Translations under genes and position numbers: made by a program | Origin: Bacillus sp. UNC438CL73TsuS30 | GTDB lineage: Bacteria; Bacillota; Bacilli; Bacillales; Cytobacillaceae | Reading direction: 5' to 3' | Length of the DNA stretch: 64,000 nucleotides | Assembly: GCF_000482325.1 (NCBI RefSeq) | Contig: NZ_KI535296.1 | Location: forward strand, 73,383-137,382 | The notes under the pieces: generated by a model | Told to the model about the DNA's origin: nothing | Databases searched by the model: none | Seen by the model: only the letters and a program-made list of their open reading frames with translations | In this document: positions 49,818-58,436 of the stretch, in pieces | Numbering within the stretch: the first letter of the stretch is position 1 | Layout: every line of letters starts with the position of its first letter

Positions 49818-50813
49818 ATGAGTCAAGTTGCAGTGCAAACAGAAAAAGAAACAGTCAAAGAAAAGAGTTCGTTAAAACGTTACTTAAGTAAGTTTGGTCC
49901 CCTCATTGGACTTATTATTTTGGTTGCTGTCCTTACTGTTTTATCCGATAAGTTTTTAACAGTCAATAATATAATGAATATTGCACGTCAATCTTCAATT
50001 AATTCACTTTTGGCTATTGGGATGCTGCTCCCTATACTTACAGCCGGGATTGACCTATCTGTTGGTTCGATTCTTGCCATCGCAATCATGCTGATGGGGG
50101 TTGTGACCGTTAATATGGGTATGAATCCTGTCATTGGTATTCTCGTCTGTCTTGGTGTCGGAGCCGGATTCGGTTGGATCAACGGATTGTTATTAACCAA
50201 GTTACACTTGCCACATCCTTTTATTTCTACTTTAGGTACTATGAATATTGCTCGTGGTATTGCCTTAATCATCACCGCTGCTGCACCAATTGCGGGCTTC
50301 CCGTATGCGATTCAATTTTTAGGACAGGAATTTGTCGGACCAATTCCAATTAGCTTTGCCCTTGTCATTGCAGTATATATCATTTTCCATATTTTCTTAA
50401 CTCGAACACAAACAGGGCGTTACATATATGCAATCGGCGGCAATCCTGAAGCTGCCCGCTTATCCGGTATTAAAGTTGACCGTGTTTTAGTGATTGTATA
50501 CACCATCAGCGGCCTAATGGCAGGACTTGCCGGGCTTGTAATGGTGGGACGTGTTAACTCTGCATTCCCTCTTGCAGGACTTTCTTATGAACTAGATGCG
50601 ATTGCCGCAGTTATTATTGGCGGTGCGAGCTTCCTTGGCGGTGTAGGAACTGTCTGGGGCACTTTAATCGGAGCTATGATTATTGCTGTTCTCCGTAATG
50701 GATTAAACCTGTTAAACGTTTCTTCTGATTTCCAAATGACAGTAATTGGTGCTGTCATTATCGCAGCTGTATATGTTGACGTCATTCGCCAACGTAAAAG
50801 TAAAAAGAAATAA
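49818..50813 (+). CDS. Sugar ABC transporter permease, RbsC-type (second system)
   Basis: A 331-residue RbsC-family membrane protein with LTAGIDLSVGSILAIAIMLM, TLGTMNIARGIALIITAAAP, TGRYIYAIGGNPEAARLSGI and GGASFLGGVGTVWGTLIGAM at the same positions as in the first-system permease, to which it is very similar throughout. The ATG follows ACAGGAGGT, 4 bp after the ATPase gene. Its duplicated relation to 44955 shows the two transport systems arose from one. Confidence 0.93.
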   Translation: MSQVAVQTEKETVKEKSSLKRYLSKFGPLIGLIILVAVLTVLSDKFLTVNNIMNIARQSSINSLLAIGMLLPILTAGIDLSVGSILAIAIMLMGVVTVNMGMNPVIGILVCLGVGAGFGWINGLLLTKLHLPHPFISTLGTMNIARGIALIITAAAPIAGFPYAIQFLGQEFVGPIPISFALVIAVYIIFHIFLTRTQTGRYIYAIGGNPEAARLSGIKVDRVLVIVYTISGLMAGLAGLVMVGRVNSAFPLAGLSYELDAIAAVIIGGASFLGGVGTVWGTLIGAMIIAVLRNGLNLLNVSSDFQMTVIGAVIIAAVYVDVIRQRKSKKK

Positions 50814-50864
50814 TTCAGATCTCAAAGTGTAATATTCAAAAGTATACAATGGGGGTATTCGAGA

Positions 50865-51824
50865 ATGAAAAAAATGAAATTATTTAGCGCAGCAGTAGCA
50901 GTATCTTGTATGGCACTTGTTGCCGGATGCTCAAGCAGTACGAGTAAAAGTTCTGGCGGTGGGGATGAAAGCGTATCGGTTGTATTAAAAACATTATCAA
51001 GCCCTTATTGGAAGTATGTTGAAGCGGGAGCAAAGGCTGCTGGTAAGGAGCTTGGTGTAAACGTAACGGTTGTAGGACCAAATTCAGAATCTGAAGTTAT
51101 GCAAGAAGTAAATATGATTGAGGATCAATTAAGTCAGTCACCAGGTGCACTAGTGGTTGCTCCGATTCAGCCTGATACGGTGATTCCATCCTTAAAGAAT
51201 GCTGTTAAACAAAAGGTGCCGGTTCTATTAGTGGACTCCGATGCAAAGTTTGATGGGAAAACAACTTTTATTGGAACGGATAACTATACCGCAGGTCAAG
51301 AAGGCGGGAAATTACTGGCTAAGATGCTGAAAAAGGGTGATAAAGTAGCTCTTATTGAGGGAGCACTCGGTAACCCTGCTACGGATGAGCGGATCAAAGG
51401 TGCAAAGGAAGCGCTAGAAAAGGCTGGTCTTCAAATCGTTGCTCAACAACCTGCTGACAGTGATAAGACAAAGGCAATGTCCGTAATGGAAAATATTCTT
51501 GAGAACAATGGCGATGTTAAAGGTGTATTTTCTGCCAATGATGATATGGCTCTAGGAGCTGTGCGTGCTTCTGAGGCAAAAGGGCTTGATGTTAAAATTA
51601 TTGGTACTGACGGAACAGAAGAAGCGGTTAAGTCAATCTTAGATGGACATCTCGCTGGAACAGTTGCACAAAGTCCTTATAATATGGGCTATGAAGGAGT
51701 TAAAAATGCTGTAAATGCAATTAAAGGGAAAAAGATTAAAGTGCGAATTGACAGTGGTATAGATGTAATCACAAAAGATAATGCAAAAGAGAAGTTAGAC
51801 TTTTTACAAAAGATTTCAAAATAA
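50865..51824 (+). CDS. Sugar ABC transporter substrate-binding lipoprotein (SBP2)
   Basis: A 319-residue RbsB-type lipoprotein: signal MKKMKLFSAAVAVSCMALVA, lipobox VAGC (Cys about residue 22), Ser/Gly linker, then VSVVLKTLSSPYWKYVEAGA and later QPADSDKTKAMSVMENIL, IIGTDGTEEAVKSILDGH. It is more distant from SBP1 and SBP3 than these are from each other (TFIGTDNYTAGQEGG instead of SFVGTGNF), so its ligand probably differs. The ATG follows TGGGGGT. It is third in the second ABC operon, followed by LacI2. Confidence 0.9.
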   Translation: MKKMKLFSAAVAVSCMALVAGCSSSTSKSSGGGDESVSVVLKTLSSPYWKYVEAGAKAAGKELGVNVTVVGPNSESEVMQEVNMIEDQLSQSPGALVVAPIQPDTVIPSLKNAVKQKVPVLLVDSDAKFDGKTTFIGTDNYTAGQEGGKLLAKMLKKGDKVALIEGALGNPATDERIKGAKEALEKAGLQIVAQQPADSDKTKAMSVMENILENNGDVKGVFSANDDMALGAVRASEAKGLDVKIIGTDGTEEAVKSILDGHLAGTVAQSPYNMGYEGVKNAVNAIKGKKIKVRIDSGIDVITKDNAKEKLDFLQKISK

Positions 51825-51898
51825 GGGGCAGAACTAAACCCGCTGATTTCTTCGTGCTAAAATAGTAGAAAAGGATCATTTGAGGAGATTGAACATAC

Positions 51899-52906
51899 AT
51901 GAAACCTACCATATACGATGTAGCCGAGAAGGCGGGTGTCTCCATTGCCACTGTTTCGAAAGTGGTCAATAATACAGGACATATTAGTGACAAAACGAAA
52001 AAAAAGGTCATGAAAATCATGGAGGAGCTCGAATACCAGCCGAGTAGTTTGGCTGCTGCGTTGACCGGAAAGAAGACGTTTACCATTGGAGTGCTTGTAC
52101 CTGATATTTCCAATCCCTTTTTTGCCGAGGTTGCTCGGGCATTAGAAAATAATGCCCGGGAGAGGGATTACACGATTATTTTGTGCAGTACGGATTATCA
52201 AAAGGAACGAGAACAAGATTATATGGAGCTTCTGTTAAAAAAGCAAGTGGACGGTATTATTACAGCGACAGAACCAAAAGATGTGAGTGCCTTTCAAAAG
52301 CTCCGTAACCGGCATATTCCGCTCCTGATGTTTTCCATTGCCCATCTTGCTTTATCTTCACATGTTGTTACTACTGATGATTTAAGAGGTGGATACCTTG
52401 CCGGTCGATACTTACTAGATCATGGGCATCGAAATATTGCAATGATTACTGAAATAGAACGGCCGAGCGGTCGCCTGCGTTTGGAGGGCTTTAAACAGGC
52501 ACTTTCTGATGAAGGAATTGAACTGGACGATCATTTAGTGATTCATGCTAAATCAAAAATAGAAGATGCAAAATCAGCGGCCAAACAGATTTTACAAATG
52601 AAACAAAAGCCCACCGCGATTTTTGCTTCTACGGACTTAATTGCAGCGGTCTTTTTAAAGGAAGCTAGGAAAGCAAATATATCCGTTCCGCATGAAATAT
52701 CTGTTATTGGCTTTGATAACACGGTTCATGCACAAATAGCTGACCCTGGTTTAACAACGATTGCCCAGCCTATCAATGAATTGGCACACTATGCCATTGG
52801 GCAGCTGCTGGAATCCATTGAAAATCCTGAAATGCAAGGGCGTCGGATTATGCTGACTCCAACGTTAGTGGAACGGGAGTCAGTAAGAGATTTAAATAAG
52901 AAATGA
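51899..52906 (+). CDS. LacI family regulator (LacI2)
   Basis: A 335-residue LacI/GalR regulator with an intact HTH (TIYDVAEKAGVSIATVSKVV, residues 4-23), hinge helix (EYQPSSLAAALTGKK, about 47-61) and sensor domain (FTIGVLVPDISNPFFAEVAR onward; GFDNTVHAQIADPGLTTIAQ). The recognition helix starts SIATVSK. The ATG lies about 6 nt after GAGGAG. As the last gene of the second ABC operon it most likely binds the class A operators at 35610, 35749, 46930 and 48259, and is relieved by the ligand that SBP2 imports. Confidence 0.9.
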   Translation: MKPTIYDVAEKAGVSIATVSKVVNNTGHISDKTKKKVMKIMEELEYQPSSLAAALTGKKTFTIGVLVPDISNPFFAEVARALENNARERDYTIILCSTDYQKEREQDYMELLLKKQVDGIITATEPKDVSAFQKLRNRHIPLLMFSIAHLALSSHVVTTDDLRGGYLAGRYLLDHGHRNIAMITEIERPSGRLRLEGFKQALSDEGIELDDHLVIHAKSKIEDAKSAAKQILQMKQKPTAIFASTDLIAAVFLKEARKANISVPHEISVIGFDNTVHAQIADPGLTTIAQPINELAHYAIGQLLESIENPEMQGRRIMLTPTLVERESVRDLNKK

Positions 52907-53048
52907 TGATAATTAAAAGGGCTGTCCATTTTTCGATGCGGCGGCCTTACATAAAAAAATGTTCAGGGTTGAGCATAAGGATCATTAGAAGGTGAGTCTG
53001 CCCTAAATACTTTATGATCTCAATCGAAAAAAGGGGAGGAAATAGTCA

Positions 53049-54068
53049 ATGACTTTAAATATTGGAATTATCGGCGCAGGAAGAATTGGAAAATTACATG
53101 TGGATAATTTAAGGGGCATTTCTCAAATTCAAGTTAAAAGTGTATCAGATGTAGTCATCGATCATCTTGAATCATGGGCTAAGGAAAAGCAAATCGAGGT
53201 TTTGACAACTGATTATCATGATATCTTGAATGACCCTGTAATTGATGCGGTATTTATCTGTTCTCCGACTAATACACACGCAACGATCATCAAAGAAGCT
53301 GCAGCTGCCGGAAAACATATTTTCTGTGAGAAACCAGTTAGTTTCTCTGTAGAAGAAACGGAAGAAGCGCTTGAGGCTGTCAAAAAAGCAGGTGTTAAAC
53401 TGCAAGTGGGCTTTAACCGCCGCTTTGATCCGAACTTCCGTAAAGTTCGTCAAATTGTTCAAGATGGGGGAATTGGCACGCCGCATATTTTACGGATTAC
53501 TTCTCGAGACCCTGAGCCGCCAGGTGTTGAGTACATCAAATCATCAGGCGGGCTGTTCATGGATATGACCATCCATGACTTTGATATGGCTCGTTACGTT
53601 ATGGGCAGCGAAGTGACAGAAGTATATGCCAGCGGCGCAGTGCTGGTGTCACCTGAAATTGGAGAAGCAGGCGATATTGATACCGCCATTGTTACCTTGA
53701 AGTTTGCAAACGGTGCAATTGGTGTAATTGATAACAGCCGCCAAGCTGTTTACGGGTATGACCAGCGCCTTGAAATTTTTGGCGAAAAAGGGGCTGCACA
53801 GGCCGATAATAATCGGGCGACAAATGTGGAGGTTTCCACTGCAGAGCATGTTTCAAAAGATAAACCATTGTACTTTTTCTTAGAGCGCTATAACCAAGCG
53901 TACATTGATGAAGTAACAGAGTTTGCGAATGCCATTCTATTAAATCAAGAGGTAAGCTGCACGGGTTTTGATGGTTTGCAGGCACAAGTAATTGCAAAAG
54001 CGGCTAAAAAGTCACTTGAAACTGGGGCACCTGTGCTATTACAGGAAACTGCTTCAATCGCAGGATAA
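53049..54068 (+). CDS. iolG: Inositol 2-dehydrogenase
   Basis: A 339-residue Gfo/Idh/MocA enzyme and the best IolG match in the window: GIIGAGRIGKLHVDNLRGIS (residues 5-24), FCEKPVSFSVEETEEAL (catalytic Lys, about 95), GLFMDMTIHDFDMARYVMGS (Asp/His, about 168-187), and the IolG-type middle FNRRFDPNFRKVRQIVQDGG. It oxidises myo-inositol to scyllo-inosose, feeding IolE. The ATG follows GGGGAGG. It is outside the iol operon, 140 bp after LacI2, with its own terminator; no LacI-type operator is visible directly before it, so read-through from the second ABC operon is possible. Confidence 0.88.
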   Translation: MTLNIGIIGAGRIGKLHVDNLRGISQIQVKSVSDVVIDHLESWAKEKQIEVLTTDYHDILNDPVIDAVFICSPTNTHATIIKEAAAAGKHIFCEKPVSFSVEETEEALEAVKKAGVKLQVGFNRRFDPNFRKVRQIVQDGGIGTPHILRITSRDPEPPGVEYIKSSGGLFMDMTIHDFDMARYVMGSEVTEVYASGAVLVSPEIGEAGDIDTAIVTLKFANGAIGVIDNSRQAVYGYDQRLEIFGEKGAAQADNNRATNVEVSTAEHVSKDKPLYFFLERYNQAYIDEVTEFANAILLNQEVSCTGFDGLQAQVIAKAAKKSLETGAPVLLQETASIAG

Positions 54069-54097
54069 ATATAAGATATAAAAGTATTTTAAAGCCA

Positions 54098-54134
54098 GGC
54101 TCAAATCCTTAGTTTCAGGGGTTTGAGCTTTTTT
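54098..54134 (+). terminator. Terminator after iolG
   Basis: GGCTCAAATCC pairs imperfectly with GGGGTTTGAGC, followed by TTTTTT. Confidence 0.85.
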
Positions 54135-54168
54135 ATTGAAAAAACTTTATTTATATTCAGAATATAGA

Positions 54169-54193
54169 TATAATTAAGGTAATCGGTTACCTT
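54169..54193 (+). promoter_or_regulatory. -10 element and class B LacI operator of lacI3
   Basis: TATAAT (54169-54174) is followed at once by AAGGTAATCGGTTACCTT (54176-54193), a near-perfect palindrome. The same sequence recurs at 55432, so LacI3 is probably autoregulated. Confidence 0.7.
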
Positions 54194-54242
54194 ATAAATT
54201 CTGCTAGTTAAAAATTAAATTGATAATGAGAGTGTATATAAA

Positions 54243-55256
54243 ATGAAAGTAACTATTTATGATGTTGCAAAAAAAGCTGGTGTTTCAACGGCTACAGTTT
54301 CAAAAATCATTAATAATACAGGTTCCATAAGTGAGAAAACGAAACAGAAAGTTCAAAAAGTAATGGACGAGTTACAATACCAGCCAAGTATGATTGCATC
54401 TGCATTAAAAGGGAAAAGTACACAAACGATTGGATTATTGATTCCAGACCTATCTAATCCCATTTTTGCAGAGTATGCAAAGTATATTGAGGAACGTGGG
54501 CAAGAACTCGGATTTAGCGTTATTATGTGCAATACAGATACCAATCCGGAACGGGAGCTAAAATATATTACGCTTCTAAAACAAAAGCAAGTGGATGGAA
54601 TTATTGTAGCCGCCCGATTTAAAAACATTGATCTTTTAAAAGAATTAATAAAAGAAAAATTTCCACTTGCCACTATTGCACAAGATCTTCCGGCTCTTCC
54701 TATGGACAGTGTGACAGTCGATGACTTTTTAGGCGGTTATCAGGTAACGGATTACTTACTATCGCTTGGGCATCGAAAAATTGGCGTGATTGCTGAAGGA
54801 GATAGAAGCAGCAAAGAACGGATAAAAGGTTACAGACAAGCGTTGATTGATGCAGGATTAAAACCTGATGAAGATCTCATTGTGGTGTGTGATGAGTCAA
54901 CAAGGGAATGGGCAAGGATGAACGCTGGAAGATTACTAGATAAAAAGAAACATTTAAGCGCTATTTTTGGATGTAATGATTTATTAGCAGTCGGAGTTAT
55001 GCAAGCTGCACGTGAACGAGGGTTAACAATTCCACATGATCTTTCGGTGATTGGTTTTGACAATACCGACCTATCAGAAGTGGTATATCCCTCCTTAACC
55101 ACAGTAAAGCAACCCCTTAGAGATATTGGTCACCACGTTGTAGATTTATTAAATCAGCAAATTGAAGGAAACAGCAGAACCACACAACGGGTAGTTTTAC
55201 TGCCAGAGCTTGTTATTCGTGAATCAACTGTGCAGGTCGGGAATCCAAATAAGTGA
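54243..55256 (+). CDS. LacI family regulator (LacI3)
   Basis: A 337-residue LacI/GalR regulator: HTH TIYDVAKKAGVSTATVSKII (residues 4-23), hinge YQPSMIASALKGKST, and sensor domain with SVTVDDFLGGYQVTDYLLSL, RSSKERIKGYRQALIDAGL and VIGFDNTDLSEVVYPSLTTV. The sensor domain closely parallels the HTH-less LacI at 45943, suggesting a shared ligand. The recognition helix starts STATVSK, one residue different from LacI2, matching the different operator type (GGTAATCGGTTACC). It precedes SBP3, behind its own class B operator. Confidence 0.9.
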   Translation: MKVTIYDVAKKAGVSTATVSKIINNTGSISEKTKQKVQKVMDELQYQPSMIASALKGKSTQTIGLLIPDLSNPIFAEYAKYIEERGQELGFSVIMCNTDTNPERELKYITLLKQKQVDGIIVAARFKNIDLLKELIKEKFPLATIAQDLPALPMDSVTVDDFLGGYQVTDYLLSLGHRKIGVIAEGDRSSKERIKGYRQALIDAGLKPDEDLIVVCDESTREWARMNAGRLLDKKKHLSAIFGCNDLLAVGVMQAARERGLTIPHDLSVIGFDNTDLSEVVYPSLTTVKQPLRDIGHHVVDLLNQQIEGNSRTTQRVVLLPELVIRESTVQVGNPNK

Positions 55257-55274
55257 ATTGCAAAATGAGTATAA

Positions 55275-55318
55275 AAGAAGATGACTTAAAAGTTTAATTT
55301 AAGTCATCTTCTTTTTAT
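55275..55318 (+). terminator. Terminator after lacI3
   Basis: AAGAAGATGACTTAAA and TTTAAGTCATCTTCTT form a perfect 16-bp stem with a 7-nt loop and a T-rich tail. Confidence 0.9.
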
Positions 55319-55392
55319 TTTGAAATAAGCAATCACCTAGGAATAATAGGAAACTAATAAGATTGAAATTTTAATATTTTCCAAATTTAATA

Positions 55393-55449
55393 TTGAAAAC
55401 GTTTTAAAAATGGTATAAACTTCTTTTTAATAGGGTAATCGGTTACCTT
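55393..55449 (+). promoter_or_regulatory. Promoter, cre-like site and class B operator before SBP3
   Basis: TTGAAA (55393-55398) and an extended -10 TGGTATAAA (55411-55419) with a short 15-bp spacer. TTGAAAACGTTTTAA (55393-55407) fits the cre consensus with one mismatch. AGGGTAATCGGTTACCTT (55432-55449) is a class B LacI operator. Confidence 0.62.
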
Positions 55450-55510
55450 AAATTAATGATTGTATTTATTGCTTTAATCTTATAAAAACAAGTTGTTGTT
55501 TGGGTTTGTT

Positions 55511-55530
55511 TAGGTTAACCGGTTACCCTT
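55511..55530. promoter_or_regulatory. Second class B operator before SBP3
   Basis: TAGGTTAACCGGTTACCCTT carries the GGTTAACCGGTTACC palindrome, 79 bp after the operator at 55432 and 30 bp before the SBP3 start. Confidence 0.6.
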
Positions 55531-55560
55531 AAACATACCGAATTAAGGGGGCAGAGAAGG

Positions 55561-56532
55561 ATGAAGAAACTTAGCGGGGTCTTTTTAACAAGTGTTTTAG
55601 GGGCAGGATTAATTTTATGTGGCTGCGGTAATTCTGAGGCAAGTAAATCTACCACTAAGTCAGGTTCAAGTGGTAAAAAGACAGTTTCTGTTGTTCTGAA
55701 AGCATTAAATAGTGAGTATTGGAAATTGGTTCAACAAGGAGCGATGGATGCAGGTAAAAAAGCTGGAGTTACTGTGGATGTAATGGGCCCTGCCGCTGAA
55801 ACGGAGGTAGAAAAACAAGTTTCGTTAATTGAAGATCAAATTACTAATGGGGCAGACGCATTGGTTATAGCACCAAGCCAACCTGCGACCGTGCTTAGCG
55901 CTCTTCAACAAGCCAATGATATGCCTGTTATTTTCGCTGATACAGATGCGGCCTATCCGAAAAAGGTTAGTTTTGTCGGTACAGGGAATTTTGTAGCAGG
56001 TCAAAACGGCGGGAATTTTATAGCAAATAATCTTCAAAAAGGAGATAAGGTTGCAATCATCCGTGGTGCTTTGGGGGATAAAACCCACGATGACCGAACC
56101 AATGGAGCAGAGAAAGCCATAAAAGCGGCTGGAATTGATGTCGTTACCGTTCAACCAGCAGATAGTGACCGGTCAAAAGCAATGAATGTAATGGAAAATA
56201 TCCTTCAATCCAATCCAGATATTAAAGCCGTATTCGTGACGAGTGAGGACATGGCATTGGGTGCTTTACGTGCCGTTCAAGCGAAAAACAGCCAGGTAAT
56301 GGTGGTTGGTTTTGATGGAACATCAGAAGGTCTCAAATCGATTAAATCCGGCGGATTAAAAGCTGAGGTTGCGCAAGATCCTTATAAGATTGGTTATTTA
56401 GCCGTAGATGCAGCCGTTAAAGCACTTAACGGAAAAACGGTCGATAAACGAATTGATTCCGGTGCGAATGTCATTACGAAAGAAAATGCAGATGAGGTAC
56501 TTTCTAAGATAAATAAAATAATAGAGAAATAA
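55561..56532 (+). CDS. Orphan sugar-binding lipoprotein (SBP3)
   Basis: A 323-residue RbsB-type lipoprotein: signal peptide MKKLSGVFLTSVLGAGLILC and a lipobox around LILCGCG, then VSVVLKALNSEYWKLVQQGA and the long stretch shared with SBP1 (APSQPATVLSAL; KVSFVGTGNF; LQKGDKVAIIRGALGDKTHD; AQDPYKIGYLAVDAAVKAL; KRIDSG). No ATPase or permease gene follows; instead an epimerase gene does. Because of its likeness to SBP1 it may deliver ligand to the permease at 44955. The ATG follows GGGGGCAGAGAAGG. Two class B operators precede it. Confidence 0.88.
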   Translation: MKKLSGVFLTSVLGAGLILCGCGNSEASKSTTKSGSSGKKTVSVVLKALNSEYWKLVQQGAMDAGKKAGVTVDVMGPAAETEVEKQVSLIEDQITNGADALVIAPSQPATVLSALQQANDMPVIFADTDAAYPKKVSFVGTGNFVAGQNGGNFIANNLQKGDKVAIIRGALGDKTHDDRTNGAEKAIKAAGIDVVTVQPADSDRSKAMNVMENILQSNPDIKAVFVTSEDMALGALRAVQAKNSQVMVVGFDGTSEGLKSIKSGGLKAEVAQDPYKIGYLAVDAAVKALNGKTVDKRIDSGANVITKENADEVLSKINKIIEK

Positions 56533-56551
56533 TGAATGGGAGGTAGAAAAA

Positions 56552-57379
56552 ATGAATAGAGAGTATGGTTTATGTTTATGGACTTTTGGAGATATCCCTT
56601 TGGAAGAAAAGTGCAAAGTAGCGAAGGAAATTGGGGTAGATGGTGTTGAAGTTCAGGGAGACCTCACACAAGATCCCGATGAACTAGCAAGCTTAGTATC
56701 TAAATATGGGCTAAAGGTATTATCTGTTACACCCGATAATGTGGATATTTCTAGTATAAATGGAGATATTCGCCAAAAGGCCGTTCAATACTTTTTAGAT
56801 TTATTGGATTGGGCTAGAAAATTAGGGGCAAATAGGATTTGTTTACATGGAAAGGTTGGTAAAATAACCGGATGTGGAGATATTTCAAAGGATTGGAAAC
56901 TTCTCATCGAGAGCTCAAAAACTATACTAGAGAAAGCAGAAGCTTTACATATTGAAGTTGTATTTGAGGTATTAAATCGTTATGAAAATCATCAAATTGT
57001 CACCGGCCATGAAGCTTTAAAACTGATTGATGCTGTAAATAGTCCGTATTTGTTAGTTTTATTAGACGCTTACCATATGAATATTGAAGAAGCTGACCCA
57101 AGCGAGGCATTAAGAAAAGCTGGAAATAAATTAGGTGTCTATCATGTAGCAGATTCAAATCGCCAGGCCATCGGAAACGGCCATTCAAATATAAAAGGTC
57201 AAATCAAAACATTACAGGAAATCAATTATACCGGCCCCATAATTATGGAAATGACAGCAGAAGGCCCAAATCCTTTTACTGCAGTTAAAGGAGAAAATTA
57301 TCTCCAGGTACTTATTTATTATTACAAAAAGTCTTTATTCAAATTAAAGGAATTGGAGTATCCAAAAATAGAAATCTAA
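56552..57379 (+). CDS. D-tagatose 3-epimerase family TIM barrel
   Basis: A 275-residue xylose-isomerase-like TIM barrel of the ketose 3-epimerase type. The four metal ligands are visible: Glu in VVFEVLNRYENHQIV (about residue 135), Asp in LVLLDAYHMNIEEADPSEA (about 171), His in YHVADSNRQAIGNGH (about 197) and Glu in GPIIMEMTAEGPNPF (about 231). Such enzymes epimerise ketoses or keto-inositols at C3. The ATG follows GGGAGGTAG, 20 bp after SBP3, so the two form an operon repressed by LacI3. The natural substrate, ketose or inosose, is open. Confidence 0.85.
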   Translation: MNREYGLCLWTFGDIPLEEKCKVAKEIGVDGVEVQGDLTQDPDELASLVSKYGLKVLSVTPDNVDISSINGDIRQKAVQYFLDLLDWARKLGANRICLHGKVGKITGCGDISKDWKLLIESSKTILEKAEALHIEVVFEVLNRYENHQIVTGHEALKLIDAVNSPYLLVLLDAYHMNIEEADPSEALRKAGNKLGVYHVADSNRQAIGNGHSNIKGQIKTLQEINYTGPIIMEMTAEGPNPFTAVKGENYLQVLIYYYKKSLFKLKELEYPKIEI

Positions 57380-57655
57380 CCAATTTTGTTACGGTATTTC
57401 CTTGGAGTTTACTAACGATGGCAGAGAACGTTTCATTTCTATATAGACAACAATCCTCACCTCGGTACGTATTTTGGATTCCTAAGTTTGGTTTGTTTAC
57501 CTCAAATAGGTTTTAATTTAAGCATTTCAAGTCGAAGGGGAATAAGAAATAAAACAAAAGGTGACAAGCACTATGCGGAATTTCCACATAGTGTTTTTTG
57601 TGCATGATTACGTAAGCAACAGCAAATAATGACTTCATGAGTACCGTTGTAAAGG
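57380..57655. other. Intergenic stretch without visible genes
   Basis: About 275 bp after the epimerase gene. No frame with a good ribosome site was seen. A hairpin lies at 57569-57599. Confidence 0.4.
57569..57599 (+). terminator. Hairpin terminator upstream of the DUF421 gene
   Basis: CACTATGCGGAA and TTCCACATAGTG pair with one mismatch, followed by TTTTTT. It probably ends the SBP3-epimerase transcript. Confidence 0.8.
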
Positions 57656-58378
57656 ATGAATGAGTTGGAGCATGTTGTGATTTTAGCAATTTTACGTACA
57701 GTTGTTTCTTATATTATTCTAATGGTGGTCACTTACTGTATTGGCAAACAGGTAAATGCTCATAAAAACCATTATAATTTTGCATTGTCTATAACGTTAG
57801 GTTCATTTATTGCAAACATGGGCTTTGATACCAATCTCAAATTTTATCCGATGTTGGCAGCCTTTCTTACACTTATTTTTCTCTACTTAATCATGTCTGC
57901 TTATTCTGCCAATAGCAGACGTCTTCGCATCTGGCTGTCAGGACAGCCAACCATCATTATCGAAAATGGCAAGCTTTTGGATTCAAATATGAAGAAAATA
58001 AAATACACTCTCGATCATTTGAATCTGCAACTAAGGGAGCAGGGAATCTTTGATATTGTTGAGGTGGAGTTTGCCTTACTTGAGGTGAGTGGCAACTTAT
58101 CGGTATTAAAAAAATCACCTTTTCAGCCTGTCACCAAAAAGGATCTTAATCTAGATCAGCCTCATCAAGAAAACAGCCTTCCGGTAGAACTGATCATGGA
58201 CGGAGTAGTTATTGATAAAAACCTCAATGATCCGTATTCCAAACCATGGCTTGAACAACAGTTAAAAACAAGAAGATTAGAAATAAAAGACATCCACTAT
58301 GCGGTCGTCGGAACCAATGGTTCTTTTTTTATTGACCTTTGTCAGGATCATTTGAAGTCACCAGTGGGCAAAGAATAA
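57656..58378 (+). CDS. DUF421 domain membrane protein (YetF-like)
   Basis: A 240-residue protein with three N-terminal membrane segments (about residues 8-28, 40-58, 64-84) and a C-terminal cytoplasmic DUF421 domain pair (RRLRIWLSGQPTIIIENGKL; RLEIKDIHYAVVGTNGSFFI). YetF-type proteins are common in Bacillus, often spore-associated, and of uncertain function. The start is uncertain: the ATG at 57656 directly abuts AAAGG, while the TTG at 57665 lies 9 nt after it and would give MEHVVILAIL. It stands alone between two terminators. Confidence 0.82.
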   Translation: MNELEHVVILAILRTVVSYIILMVVTYCIGKQVNAHKNHYNFALSITLGSFIANMGFDTNLKFYPMLAAFLTLIFLYLIMSAYSANSRRLRIWLSGQPTIIIENGKLLDSNMKKIKYTLDHLNLQLREQGIFDIVEVEFALLEVSGNLSVLKKSPFQPVTKKDLNLDQPHQENSLPVELIMDGVVIDKNLNDPYSKPWLEQQLKTRRLEIKDIHYAVVGTNGSFFIDLCQDHLKSPVGKE

Positions 58379-58400
58379 AGTGGAGTGTGTTCGACAAAAA

Positions 58401-58432
58401 TCGGGTGGTGACAGGCACCCACCCGATTTTTT
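58401..58432 (+). terminator. Terminator after the DUF421 gene
   Basis: TCGGGTGG pairs with CCACCCGA, followed by TTTTTTT. The loop region contains GACAGGCACC, a wording shared with the palindromic repeat near 4.6 kb. Confidence 0.85.
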
Positions 58433-58436
58433 TATC

